From NCBI GenBank assembly GCA_950295325.1, contig OX485804.1, forward strand, positions 26,290,001 through 26,354,000: 64,000 nucleotides of DNA, in the 5' to 3' direction. Within the stretch, counting starts at the first letter, position 1. Each line of letters begins with the position of its first letter. The position numbers were made by a program, and so were the translations under genes. Positions 11,965-25,103 of this stretch are shown piece after piece. A model generated the notes under the pieces. It was not told the DNA's origin, ran no database searches, and saw only the letters and a list, made by a program, of their open reading frames with translations. The stretch is from Polytrichum commune (taxonomy: Eukaryota; Streptophyta; Polytrichopsida; Polytrichales; Polytrichaceae).

Positions 11965-12830
11965 AACAGCCTAATGGTTACCATCCACAAAATCTATATG
12001 TGTGGAAGAATGGCCACCTTTCCCTGACCTCAATTATTCCATTCAACCAGTCACAAAATTCGTAATTAGACTTGGACACGGTCAAAAGGTCTTTACTCAC
12101 CTGAATTAAGCTCAATAGTTTTAACTTGAGCCTCCTGGCATCGCTGCGCCTCCAAAGCAGCACCGCACACAAATAGGTGGAGACAAAATGACAACCAGAC
12201 TGAGAAGTACCCCAAATCATCAAAATAATCCTGTCTTACAAGGTGCCAAACTTGCTGGTCCTTTTTAGAATAATGTACAAGGGTACAAATCCACCCATCC
12301 GTTCCTGCCTCGCTACAATGCTAAGCACACCATACTCCCAAGCTCTAAAAAATTAATCCCTGTATGATATGGTGGTTGAACGTAAACCACAAGTAAGCCA
12401 CCATATTGAAAGGTATCTAAGATACGAAGACTTCTACTTCGAGCCTATTGTTAAACCCCTCAGGTTTTCATGAGGACCCCTTCTTTCTCCCATACCCCCA
12501 ACCAAGTCTGTCGGAGCCTCAAAAATCCCTTTTGAGATCTACAATCACTGTGCAGACAAAATCTCAGGAGCACAAGTGACCTTTGTCGAGCATATGCCCA
12601 TAACCTGGATGGATGTCCATGTGACGTATTGATAGCGCAGTCCATAGTACAGTATGATGAGACGTGAAATGTACACAGTTGAATTAATAACAAAACTGTG
12701 GTTTGGGCAAAAGGATGCTCGTTTGAGTGATTTGCTGGTGCCACGAAACACTTTCTGAGGTTCTGGTTCCCCTCAAAGTGGACCGTTCCTGGATGAATGG
12801 ATGCCCTCTCGGAGTCTCAAAACATCTTCA

Positions 12831-15800
12831 CTATCCAACCCTTGCTTTCAGTGGTGAAAACATCGCATCAGCTTCCTTCCTGCTATTTGCAGGAGAAGCT
12901 TTGATCCTTTCTCTTTCGGCATCTTTTGCATCCTTCTCTGCTTTCTTCTTCTCTGCCTCAGCTTGCTTTGTGTTCTCCTCAAAGCAACGTTTAAACATCC
13001 TCACAAAGTTGAAGAGAATTGAAATCACTGCAACAGCACCAGCCCAATGGCCATCAGAAACACCTTAAAAAGGAAACCCTGCAAACTTCAGCACTATCCT
13101 ATGAGTTGTTATGTTCTGAATCTACGTAATAAATTTTTCATCTAACACAAGATGACTTTGGTTGGGAGTTGACTGTTTGCATACAACACCTTTCCATGTC
13201 CACTAAGTAGTTGGCGCATGCTTGGAGGCAGTATGAGGTTTGAAGAGAGAAAAAGCCTACATCGGTTCAGTGACGGTTAAACTCATTTTCGAATGCCAAG
13301 AAATTCTAAAATGAATTTCACCCTCAATGTACCTCTTCATTCAAATTCAAACACTACCTCTGAGCATGCACCACAAGTAGAAAGAACTTATAGATATTGT
13401 GTGCAAATCAACCATTGAAAAAATTCATTGGGGACCAACTCCCAACGAAAATTCCAAAGGATAACTCTCAGAAGTTTGCCTCCCAGAGATGACTGAAAAA
13501 GGACAAAAATGATCCTGCATACCTTGCTCAAATGGGCACCTTGCAGGATCCTCCCCAAAGTACTGTGCAAGGGAGTCGGCATTCCGTCCCTGCATATATG
13601 AAACATGATGGTTACTATAACTGTATAACCTCGATGAGATGCAATTCGACACCACACAAATTTGAGTTTGTGAACTTCGTCCTGAAGAATTCAACTTCAG
13701 GAAGCATGTCAAATTGGAAGATAATGTGGAGTGAAGCATTAGTGCACTTTGCAAAAAAACTTTACTCCAACCATATCAGTTACCAAATCTGAAAGTGAAA
13801 TGGCAAATATCATCCCCACCAAAATGACAGAACAAGCTTCAATGCCAAAAACGATGTACCTTTGCAAACGAATTCAGGTCAACTCAACAAATCAAAGGCG
13901 TACAGTAGATAATACAATGGAATATACATCCTAAACATCCCAAACCAAGCCACCCCTGACAATTTGCAAAGACCTACATAGAAAGATCCCTTACCACTTC
14001 CAGGTACAGAGAAGCCAGTGATCGCACTTCTGATTCCGCTCTATTCAGGAAATCCTTGGAGACCTGGATGGCCCAAAATGCAACAGGTCATGAAACATTC
14101 TTGCATGCTGGACTAAAACTCTCTAGAATGTATCACATTTCTACATAGAAACTTATATGATGATCTCCATCATTCTAGAGTACGAGTTAACTTGCTGAAT
14201 TTCCTAGTCTGGTTTAAACAAGCAGTGTATTTGTTAATCTTACCGGGCACAGCACACAAAAAATTAACATAACAGGGAGAATGCAGTCATGCTGATCACA
14301 ACATCAGCTTGGCAAATACAAACACAAGAGCTGAAACTTCCTGTTTTCTACACCATAAAACATCTTACATCTGAGCATATATGTCACTGCCAAGGATTTA
14401 AAATACATACTACCTCATACCTTTCGAAAGCCTGCAGAATCAGGGCCATCATTCTCCGACATGGCAATTTCTTGTGCCACTTTCTCTAAACCCTTGCTCA
14501 CTGATTGCATCTCTTCAGCCAAAGACTTCAGTTGGATCTGAAATCCCAGTATTATAACTTGTGAGATTATTTTGTATAAATACACGGGAATCAGAAGCCA
14601 TGCAGTTTTGAAAATCTCCAAGACCATTGATTCTTGAGGAGGATCAAAACCATTATTTTCAGTGACCTAGTGAAAACCAAATGCTCAATAAGAAAAATTT
14701 CAAGATTTGTAGGAGAACCTTCTCAACATATCGTTACCAGAACTCAAGCATGAACTAAAGAGTGTGAAATGATACCTTCGTTGCAGCTTCCAAGTCTGGC
14801 AAGTCTTTGTAGAAGTCAAGGAGATCTGGTAGTTTATCAGCCATAACCTGCACATCCACAGTGAGCTGAAACGCGAGAAAGGAAGCCCATCTACACCTTT
14901 AGAGATACTACTGCACCCTGTGCCACTGAGCACGTGTTGCAATCACCCCTCTACAAATAACCCCACATATTATACTTGACATTTCCTGACAAACCAAAAC
15001 ACTTCAATTTGCACCCATATAGCCCATATTTTCCATAAAGAATGTCTCCATCACCATGAAGGCTTCCTGGTGAGAGAAACACAGCCAAAATCCTAACAAA
15101 ACACTGACCCTACATTTCAATATTGTCTGGACAAAAATCATTTGGAATTCAACATTTCCCTTCCATTTGATTAAGTTGACATAACTTGACCAAAGTGCAG
15201 TCTACTCATCATGAGCCGCCTGACGGTACCAAGATCACTACTGTGGGGCCTGGTGTTTCGGAGATCTCATTATGACAAACTCACATTCTCCAAAACTCCT
15301 TGCTTGTACATAGATTAATATCCAGAAGATATATAGAATTAGAACCAAAGACCATAGCAATACTAAAAAATGTACTCTTCAGCAAAAAACCACAAAGACA
15401 TACCTTGCAAAGATAGTGCATGAGTGTCATCTTGTTATTCCGAGCTCTTGTATCTGTGAGCTTGAGAAGACTGTCCAGCTTGAAACCAATTGCAGCACCT
15501 GGAAATAGAGAAAAAAAAAATGTTTTTTACCTGGTAATAAAATACCATAAAGTATGTCTGTTGTCACAACCTACGTCAGCATTCTGTGCGTCCATATTTG
15601 CAATATCCTGGGATTGAAAACAACTTCATATTCATAGGAGAGGGCTAAAGACACAAGTCAAACCTCGAGCTGTTCCAGAGTTGAGTGCATTGCCAAGAGA
15701 CAGAATTGTCTGCATCACTCTTCGTAGCTTCAGAGATTTTCGCACCTGTAGTAGAAGAAACCCTCTCATCACAATTGCTGAAATATGTAGGGACTATCTT

Positions 15801-17342
15801 GACTAATAAAGGAAATAGACCAGGGGTGTGCATCACATAGTCTCAGCTATGCAGAATTTACTTGTTGGCAATTAACTAGTCACCCTATTGAGTTTCATTC
15901 ACACCCTACTCTTCACAACTCTGCAAAGAAGGAAGTTTTCTTGTATAGTAGGTCAGAAAGATGGATCAAAATTAATTCCCAAATGAAGGCTACTTATGCT
16001 TTGAATGTAGTTAAATATGGCCATACCCCAAGAAATGTGCCCTTACTTGCAGTAACCTATGTAACTACAATATCTATTGAGTACCATGATTTCTTTGACC
16101 TTCTAATTTCACCCCCTCATTCCCTCTGACCTTCAAAAGAGTCAACAGGCACCAAAATGAGTAAGACATTCTAAGAAAATTATTTCTAAAAAAATGTAGT
16201 ATACCTGCATTGAAGCATCATTTACAGTCATCAAGTTGGCACGCAATTCGCTAGTCTGCACATTTCATTTTTCAGACAAGATTAGTCAAGCATTTCAAAA
16301 GCAAGGATTGAAGTTATAAAATTAACAAATCTCTGAAATGACTGAGTGCAAAAGCAAAGATGAACAAGGTGATACTCATCCCCAGGAAATTACCTGCTGG
16401 CTGAAGAGAATCTTGAACGAGAAGACTCTCAGTTTGTCTTCCATCCTTGGAACTCTCATCATCTGCAGGAAAAACTGTAGCAGAACAGAAAACAAACACA
16501 CATGTCAGATTGATTACTTCACCGTAGGCACTTCCAATTTTTAACAACCATTTTTAAATCTCTTTATAGCAGAGAGTACATGAACCATATTTTGTTATCT
16601 AGGGATTACAACTAGTACAATCGTAGCATTCTTCTCCCCGCATTCAGTGCACATACTTATGAAGTCTGAACCTTGACTCCCAATTTCCCTATTGAATGCA
16701 TTTCTGGCTTTCATGGATCTACATGATCAACAATTTACAACGTTTGCAGTCAAAGACATTTCTTTCAGGCCTTCAAATGACAATACTAAACCTCCAAATC
16801 ATAACTCCCTACTTTGTATCTTTTCATGTCTTTCTAGGTTCATCTGTACTGAACCATCACTGAAACCCAGAGTAAGACTAGTATGACCTCCTAGGTCAAT
16901 GTCAATTTTTTTCATATGGCACTCTTTCAGGAGCTTGCAGTACACAGAACTACACATGCAGAGAGAAAGTACAAACCTGTTCACACTTTCCTAGTGTCTC
17001 CTTGTCACCAGTAAAGTTCTGAAAAGCGTTACCACCAGAAAACAGAGTAAGCTCAGGAAACTTTTCCTTGATCATGTCAAACTTTGACATAATCAATATA
17101 TCGACTAAGCACAGGAATGTAATACAAAAGAATCTGACCACGATTTCAAACAGGCAGAAAAATAGAAGGTTAATAATGTGAGCATACCCTTAACATTTCC
17201 ATTTCCTCCTTTGTAGGACAAAATTTGATGAGATTCTCCACCTGGTCTTGGTCTAATACAGATTCTTCCAAAGCGAGTACACCAGTCTGAACAAAAGGAT
17301 CCAAAGTGATTAAAGATCAAACATCTTGGAGTGTTACTGAAG

Positions 17343-17387
<45 letters not shown>

Positions 17388-20300
17388 CTGACTGTGATTC
17401 AACTTTCTACTTGATTCTATGTATGAAAAACTACTACCTGGAATCAATTTGTTTGTAGTGCAAGGACTTACAATCACATCTTGCAGAGGCACTTTAACCT
17501 TGGTAAGCATAATCTCACAATTATTGCCTCTTCGCAGATCAACCTGCAAAATACAGAGTAATTAGGAATTTCCCCGGCTGTGCAACAATGACAATAATAG
17601 TCTCATCAAGATTGCAATATTCAGAACCTCCCAAAGATATAAAACAACACATACCAGATGAACTTTCTCCTGCTTTGGAGGTGCCTTCTTTGCAGCCTTC
17701 TCTGCTGCACTTACACTTGAAGCTGGTGCTGCTGCAGAGAACAAAATTTCCAACTCTGACATGTCAAAGTCAGGTGTCCTGCACAAGCAAGTTGCATGGA
17801 AACTTTTAGCACGTACAAAAAACAGCAAGCTTCTTTTCTACTAAACTGCACTCCATCAATGTATTTTGCCACTGATAATTTTATATTCCTTCACTCCCTC
17901 CCATATCTAAAACCTTCACAGCATCTACAAATAATCTTATCCAATTCTACAATTTGCAGTCTGGAGCACCAGGGTAACTTCCACAGCAGGACATATATCA
18001 AATGTCATACCTTGATGAGTCTTCTTGTTTCTGATTCTCTGCCCACAGACTGCCTTGCACTGCACGGGTTACCTTCACCCAATGGAGGGCTTTCAACGAA
18101 GTTTTCTTGGGAGGTACTACAGGTGCAGCAACAGCTGCTTGAGCTACAGCTTGCGTCGGCGGAGGAGGAGGACCTCCCCTGCCTCGACCTAGTGGAGGTG
18201 GTGGAGGCCCACCAAGCTTACCACCCGGGGGTGGAGGTGGAGGTGGCCCCTTGGCTCCTGGAGGCAGTGGAGGTGGGGGTGGACCACCCCGACCTCTCCC
18301 ACCAGGGGGAGGAGGTGGTGGCGGTGGACCCCCACCCCTTCCAGGGGGTGGGGGTGGAGGTGGAGGACCACCAGCTCTTCCTGGTGGTGGTGGTGGAGGA
18401 GGAGGACCACCTCCTCTTCCTGGTGGTGGTGGTGGAGGAGGAGGAGGAGGACCACCTCCTCTTCCTGGTGGGGGTGGTGGAGGAGGAGGAGGAGGACCAC
18501 CTCCTCTTCCGGGAGGAGGTGGTGGTGGGGGTGGAGGTGGACCACCCCCGCCTGGCCTAGGTGGTGGAGGCGGGGGTGGAGGTCCTCCGCCACCTGGCCT
18601 GGGAGGTGGAGGTGGAGGTGGAGGTGCTGGTGGGGCTACACCTGGTCTTCCTCCAGGAGGAGGCGGTGGAGGTGGTGGGGGGGCCCTCCCTGGAGGTGGT
18701 GGAGGAGGGGGGGGGGACACCATTAGAGCTGCGATTCCCAAATGGTGGGGGAGGAGGAGGGGGGAGGGGGAGGTGCACCACCACCTTGGCGGGTGCCAGG
18801 TGGTAGAGGGGGAGGAGGTGGAGGTGGAGGAGGTGCAACAGTGCTTTTCTTCCCAAATGGTGGCGGTGGTGGTGGAGGAGGAGGAGCTGCACCATTCATT
18901 GGGCGGCTCACAATTGGAGGAGGGGGTGGAGGTGGGGGTGGTGGAGGAGGTGCACCAACCTTCCGATGACCAAATGGAGGGGGGGGAGGGGGGGGGAGGG
19001 GGAGGAAGAGCACCAGGAGGAGGCCCCAGGTTTGTTGGACGCAGACCAGCAGGTTGAGGATGTGGAAGGGAAGGTCTAGAGAGTTTTGATGGTGGATGTC
19101 CAGTTGGTCCCAAAGAAGGCGAATTTTGATGTACGTCAGGAAACTGAAGTTGCTGAATTCTCAGTGGAGAACTCGGTGGAGACCATGAGTCAGGAGTTCC
19201 ATATCCATCAGCATGTCCAAAGCCAGTCAACTTAAGCCGCTCCTGGAAACTGTTTTTGGAAATCTGCTGAAGAAATCTAAGAGCAGCATCTCCATGACCA
19301 TCAACCCAATCCCCACTGCTAAAAAGCTCCTGCACTTTTGCAAAAGCTTCCATTGGCAGTCCTTCTTTCTCCTCCCCGCCTAACATTACCGCTGGAACCA
19401 ATGGTGATGGAGCAGCTTCTGTTTCGTTAAATAAAACCTGTTCAGGTTAAAGACCAATAATATGAGGATCCTTGACATGCACATCTATCATGTGGACCAG
19501 AGATAAGAACAAGAAATCCTTTGCTTTGGAGGTGTGCAAAAGAGCGATTTTGTGGAAAACAGTGATTTGTAAAACAACTGGAGATAACTCACCTCTGCCC
19601 GAAAGTCTTTTGGATATCTTTCTTTTGCATTCCACATTATGTCTATATCATCTCGTGTAAGAATCAAAATATTGGACCTAATAAAGGCTGTATTGAACAT
19701 AATTCGAAACATCATCTCCTCTCGATCCGTTTCATGCTCCAGATTTATGCATTCCATCACAACGTCGCCTTTCACCGCACATTGAACATCTATTTTTACA
19801 ATGTCACAATCAACCTGAATCGCCCCAAACATGATGTAAATGATATATCAGGTACCAATCTAAGCTCACACACTTTCAATGGGTCAGGATGCATATCTAG
19901 ATCAACAAAAGAACAAACTTTTCTATGACTAGCCCACATCCACTATAAAACAGCTATTAGGATACCACTCTACAATTTCATTCAAGTACAATGTATCTGA
20001 TTTCATTGCATAGTGCTTCAGCATGCATTAGATACATGATATCTGGTTTGATACACTTGTGCAACAGAAAAAAGCTCCTGAAGGATTAAACTACAGACTC
20101 ATCCAATTCATGAAGGTCCAAGAAGGACAATCATACCTGGCGATATTGCCGAACTCGCTTCTTACTCTGAGAAAACAGCATTTGTGTCACTCGACTACCC
20201 TTCAACGTAGGATCCTGCCCATATATTCGAACCAATGGTCTGCATCCCCCTTCCGAATCAAAGCTGGGAACTATCCGGAACATGAGACAATCTAATGTAA

Positions 20301-21833
20301 GAGCCCTGTCTGGGGGTGGCCATTCTGGTGTATTGTTTCGTCTAGCAACATACTGTAGATATCGAAGCTGGGAAGGCATAGGGTTCAATGGTGAAAGTAA
20401 ATGTAGTAATCCTTTTGGAGCCTCTTTGTGCAGCATATCCAATGTCTTTTGCTCCCCACTGTAAATTTTGCTATATATGAGAAATGAAGCAAGAATGAAA
20501 GCAAGCAATGGCCAGCCTCCCCTCTCACAATGCATGAGGATGATGTTCTGGTTGCCTTCTAAAGTCAACCAGCTGTCACTTGAACGCAGGAAGTGATGAA
20601 TCATCTCCATGGATAGCACAGGACAGCCTTCATATTGACGAGGATAATCCATCACAGTCATATCATACTGAGACAGAATCTCTGTCAGCTGGCTCTTTCT
20701 CTCGCCTTCCCTAAAGTTGAAGACGAGGTAGGATGAGTCTGGGAACTGCTCGTGCAACTGTGTGGCAATCTGCCGCATGTAGATCTTGTAGGTCTCATCC
20801 TCAAACACATCGGTTGAGAAGCACGAATCAAACACTGCAATGAAAGATGCAATCACAAGAATTAATGATAACATGTCCACCAGCACTACTGACAGACACT
20901 GTATATGGTAATTTCACTCTCTTCGACATTGAACAGTTGCTTACCATCAAATTTAAGGCTTTCAACCTAGACAGGAATGAGATCCCTCCAGGTTACAATT
21001 GACACTCAATTACACTGAGGGATAGCTCAAGTGACTCGAAAGACAAATAGGTGACAGATACTGACGTAATAATGTAGAAATTGAATATCCTTATGCATAT
21101 CGTGTAAACAAAACTTACAGATACCGATAATTAGGTATGGAAAGATATAAGTGAGAGACAGCCCATTCCAGATACTGAATTGGATGCACAGGAAACACTT
21201 TGTTCTTGGTGGAATTTAAAGGCCTTTACTCCCAACTATATATCCTATCCCATGTTTCCTTGCACTAATCTCAGCACCAGAACATGCCCACGGTCTTTAA
21301 TACTAGCAAAGACCTTGATTCTTACACAAGTTTAAAAAAGAGTATGCAAGCCTCTGCTTCCCACATTTCCAACTAAATGCCCTATCCCATATTTCCTTGC
21401 ATTAATCTCAATCAAATGCGCCACAAGAACAAGACCACCACAGTCTTTAGTCCTGCCAAAGGTCTTGCTTCGTAAAGAGTTTATAAAACAATAATGTATT
21501 ACATAATGAAGCGGCTCTTCTCCATAAAATGGAATTCCCGGACCAACTTTCACACATCGATCAAGGTCAAATTGGTAGATGGGGAAGGAAAGAAAAGAAA
21601 AAAAAATAATGCCACATTCTTGGGGTTACTACAGCACCACATTGAGGAAGGGAGTTAATAGACATGATCGCAGAGTTTCACTGTCTAATCCACATCCGCC
21701 TGATTCACGCAATGGAAGCAGCAGGTGAAACACATTCAGAAATGATAAAATTGCTCTTACCATAAACTCGCTCGGTGATCTCCAGAAGGCCATCGGGTGG
21801 CCTTCTGTAGAAAAATCTCCTAAATAGCGACAT
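12831..21833 (-). CDS. Class II plant formin (PTEN-like, C2, FH1, FH2), 1195 aa, 17 coding exons
   Basis: Formins nucleate and elongate actin filaments. Exons, 5' to 3': 21833-21761, 20834-20137, 19814-19593, 19437-18011, 17778-17655, 17543-17472, 17286-17188, 17018-16977, 16474-16394, 16255-16205, 15745-15664, 15498-15404, 14847-14776, 14537-14421, 14063-13995, 13589-13523, 13027-12831. All junctions are GT-AG and the frame closes at 3588 nt. The start MSLFRRFFYRRPPDGLLEIT is the class II hallmark; an out-of-frame ATG lies 8 nt upstream. Residues about 1-190 are PTEN-like with HCERGGWP (Cys about 127), lacking the Arg of a CX5R phosphatase loop, so probably lipid binding rather than catalysis. 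C2-like residues extend to about 331. FH1 (about 440-770) is proline tracts in exon 4. FH2 starts at SLKALHWVKVTRA and includes MSELEILFS, GDKETLGKCEQ, LRVFSFKI and LGNALNSGTARG. An apparent frame wobble in FH1 is reported separately. Confidence 0.95.
13140..13468. mobile_element. MITE-like element in formin intron 16, diverged copy
   Basis: It is related to 11636-11964 in the same orientation and ends with AAAGGATAACTCT at 13468. The left end is degraded. It lies wholly in the intron between formin exons 16 and 17. Confidence 0.45.
17346..17384. repeat. Microsatellite (AT)n in formin intron 6
   Basis: About 19 TA units lie between formin exons 6 and 7. Confidence 0.9.
18170..19020 (-). repeat. 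FH1 proline-tract repeat region of the formin
   Basis: The minus strand codes repeated blocks of 7-12 prolines separated by GRGG, GRAG or RPGGGG. The plus strand looks like a Gly-rich frame, but that is the antisense shadow. In formins these tracts bind profilin-actin. Long G-runs (on the plus strand) at about 18707-18716, 18746-18770 and 18978-19003 are places where the best proline frame changes. Confidence 0.9.
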
Positions 21834-23395
21834 ACTCCCATGCACAGAGAACTACTATAGCCGCCCGCTGCTTGGCTTGGGTTCCTCCTCGGACCCCTAA
21901 TTTTTGCACCTTAACTCATCCTCTGCAACTCTCGTCCAAGCTATTTCAGCTCCACTCAACTCCTCTTAATTCACCGCCTTGATCTCAATCGAGGCTATAA
22001 TTATCCTCCACACTTCCTCATCAAAGGTAGGTTGTCGATCCTGTCACGGTCAAGAGTCGCTAGCGACAATCTTACACGGTGGAGCTCATTTACGCTCATC
22101 GCTATGCCCTCATCTTCGGTGATACAATTTCAAATACAATTGATACAATGCTAAGCTGGTCACCAATGCAGCTGAAAGAACAATCAATCAGTTTCCAAGA
22201 ATGAAGGAGATATCTCCTGTGCGGCTGTCCCAATCTCTGTAGGCTTTCTACTGCTGATATTTGATCATCTTCCAAAATGCCTGTCACAAAGAAACTTGAG
22301 CACGGAGAAGTGCGCAAGAAGCAATCTAGGCAAATGGAAGACCCTCACAGCACCCCCCCACCCGAGGGTCTACGCAATTCCTAAAGTCAACGTCGAGGGA
22401 GGAACTATTCCACCGTCGAAGTAAGTCCCCTTCGCCAGCGACCAGCTACAACAAGCCCTCCTCGACTGCCAGGCACACTCTCACTTGATGCCTAATCCCG
22501 TGTCAGGATCCACTCTGAACCCTAGCAGCTCCCATGCGCAACTTCAATATCCAAGCAACCTCGGCCTAATTCGATACGCGTCCTGAAGTCCTGAAGCCCG
22601 CTGTACACTGCACCACCCCCTCACAACAATCCCAAATTCCCCGCGCATGGCACCTCGAAACAACATCGAAGCTTCCTACAACAACATCTCCTTCTTACAT
22701 CCTCTCCTCCAACCTAAGACATCCTTCCTTTTACACCATAAACATCGCAAGATCTCGTCCACAATAGGATCCCCGCTCTGCTGCAGCAGCTTCCAAGCTT
22801 ACATAACACGCATAAGACCGCATTCCACGCATTCCACGCATTCAATGAGGCGAGAGAGCGGATCAGATACACACACCCCTGAGATATATCACTCCTGTAA
22901 CCCTAAAGGCTCGTTTCTGCTGCCGCTGGCCAATTTCCGTGCTCCCGGGCTCCCTGATTCCACAGCTTTTGCATCAGGGGTGTAAGATCGGCGCCGGAGG
23001 TGACTGAGAGATTGCAAATGTGACGAATGAGCTACAGGCTGAGTGGTTGGCATGATTCACGAAACGCACACGAAAGGAAAGGGCAGCGAAGGAGGTCGGA
23101 GAGCTTGCAAGAGGACCAGCGGCAGCCTGCACGGAACCAAAGGAGTAAGAAAGAAAGAAAGAAAGAAAGGAAGGAAGGGAAGAAGGGGAAGCAGGCGACA
23201 CGGCAGCCTTTTCTTTCCGTTTCGTTCCGCCTCTTTTTCTTTTCGGGCCCTCGCGTAAGGTGGTGGTGGGTTTTTCTTTCCGGCTTCTTTGCCGCTTTGG
23301 TTCATTATTTGGTCGTGTTTCTTTTGGGCGGAAGGGGTTGGGGCTTGGGCCTGGTCGTCGTTTCTTTCCGGCGGAGGGTTTCTTTTACGCGGCTG
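21834..23395 (-). other. Probable formin leader (5' UTR, perhaps with an intron)
   Basis: This is a GC-richer, CT-rich (on the minus strand) stretch between the formin ATG and a TATA-like box at 23399. Short frames here are of low complexity. A leader intron is possible but I could not fix its ends. Confidence 0.4.
23148..23195. repeat. Purine-rich (GAAA)n/(GGAA)n tract
   Basis: AAGAAAGAAAG units pass into GGAAGGAAGGG in the formin upstream region. Confidence 0.75.
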
Positions 23396-23398
23396 CTG

Positions 23399-23404
23399 TA
23401 TATA
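23399..23404 (-). promoter_or_regulatory. Possible TATA box of the formin gene
   Basis: TATATA lies inside a GC-rich tract (minus strand CCCCCTATATACAGC). No plus-strand gene follows within several kb, so the minus direction is favoured. The motif itself reads on both strands. Confidence 0.35.
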
Positions 23405-23926
23405 GGGGGAGGGTTTTAACGGCCGGGCCACGTACGGGAACGGCTGATCCGGTGGCCGGTCGGCCGGGTGATCTGGGTCTGGGTCTCATCCCGCGCGGCG
23501 GGTGGTCCCCGAGACAATTCCCCCTCACCCTTGGGTAATTAATAACTCCTCAGTACCTGTGTCTCTGGGTCTCATACATAATTTGATGTAAAACATTATG
23601 GAACATGTGACAACTTCAAGTTGCATGGATGTTGTATAGAACAATGAACAGGGATATGTATAAGGCAGTGCAAATTTTTCCTACACCTTGTAGGAAGATA
23701 GAACTCAAGAGGACTACAAATTTTTTGGCATTTTTCCTATTTTTTAGATTGAACTATTGTGAGTTTTTGAAGCCAAAAGTTGGTCCGAACATGTTACCAA
23801 TGTCTAGAGTATGCCATAACCGTTCGTTTTGAGATGAATTTTTCCTTGCTTTAGCACTCAAAATTGGAGCATGTGTCATGGCATTATTGATTCCATGGTG
23901 ATGCCATAACCGAAGTTGGAGACTTA

Positions 23927-24048
23927 GGGTTAGTTTCCATGTAAGCCGCTTCACCCACCAGATTCTGGTGGAAATGTACATTCCACCTAGTGGGATCTAC
24001 ATTTCCAGTAGAATCTAGTGGACGAGAGGCCTATGTGGAAACTAACCC
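23927..24048. mobile_element. Tourist-like MITE, 122 bp, copy 2
   Basis: The ends GGGTTAGTTTCCATGTAAGC and CTATGTGGAAACTAACCC are inverted copies and match the element at 9886-10011. The flanks are TTA (left) and TTG (right), a possible target duplication with one change. Host sequence beside it (CTATAGATTC...GGGGTCTTGATCGGGAAT) matches, inverted, the sequence near 9760-9800, so the MITE copies sit in related larger repeats. Confidence 0.65.
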
Positions 24049-24049
24049 T

Positions 24050-25078
24050 TGTAAACCGTGGAACGTGGAACCTTGTTTTAACCACCCACGGAAATAAACT
24101 ACCATAATCGGTCCCTATAGATTCCCTATGGGGTCTTGATCGGGAATATGCAGCTTTACTCTAGTTATAGATCAACCGGTTGAGTCTGAGCAATAACCAT
24201 TTGAAGTTCAAGACTTTAGGAAAATATCCCGTCATTTTATAGGAATATGTGGAATATGTCCCAAGTTGACAAAGAAAAACCGAAAGATGTCAACATGTAA
24301 CTAGTTCGACTTGGAAACGAACGGTTATAGACTGATTATGCCCAAATTTCTCCATGGACATTGGTACAAAAGTTGTATTGTACATGTACTAAGGGCAACT
24401 TTACACACAAATCAAGAGTTGTGACCATGAAAATCTTAGGCCCTTGAAAATCATCTAAAGGCAATCCAAAACACAAGGCCATGACGCGGGAAGTAGAATT
24501 TCAGTGAGCCCTTGATGGGCCCTCAAGTAAAGTGAAAGTGGACCATGTCGAGGGACTACAACATGTTTTATGAATAATACAAAATAATCAATATGTAGTT
24601 TGGGACCCCACATGACAATATAATACTTATTGGAGCCATTGGCAATCTAATTTTGTTTGCCACGGCCCTTAGTTTTGTGTTAGACCAACCTCTTGTTGAT
24701 GGGCCTAATGCAATATCCAGTAGACTGTGATAATATTCCGCTTGTTGTCATGTAGGACATCATGTAGATCTTTCATCCATTTAGATTATTTGGTCTTTCA
24801 GGTCCCTTTATGTGATTTAGCCTTAATTTGGAAATTTATGGGAGCAACAGTATGCATAATTGGCTTGGCATATTGGCTTAGACATGGAAGAACAAAAGTA
24901 CAATACTAATCATACGAATACATTATCAATCATTGAAGTCACTAATCCCTAGCTTTCTAAATCCCTCCCAAAGTCCACATTTTTTTAAACTGCAAATGGT
25001 TCCCAAAACTATCGAAACACTTGCCCAAAATTCACGCTCACTTTCTCCCAAAATTGCCACCACCTTTTGTCCAAGTTC
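24050..25078. other. Spacer, no recognised feature
   Basis: AT-rich with short frames only. Nothing was recognised apart from the flanking repeat noted with the MITE. Confidence 0.4.
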
Positions 25079-25103
25079 CCCCCCCCCTCCCCCCCCCCCC
25101 CCC
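25079..25103. repeat. Poly-C tract
   Basis: A nearly pure C run of about 25 bases, broken by one T. Confidence 0.9.

Noticed and set aside
18251-19057. Plus-strand Gly-rich frame of 268 codons and neighbouring Gly/Glu-rich frames
   Set aside because: They are antisense shadows of the formin FH1 proline tracts on the minus strand.
21629-21841. Frame starting at an ATG 8 nt upstream of the formin start (MGVCRYLGDF)
   Set aside because: It is out of frame with the formin; MSLFRRFFY in the other frame is the family start.
22647-23538. Several plus and minus frames in the GC-rich formin upstream region
   Set aside because: Low-complexity composition, no domain, and the position fits a leader/promoter region.
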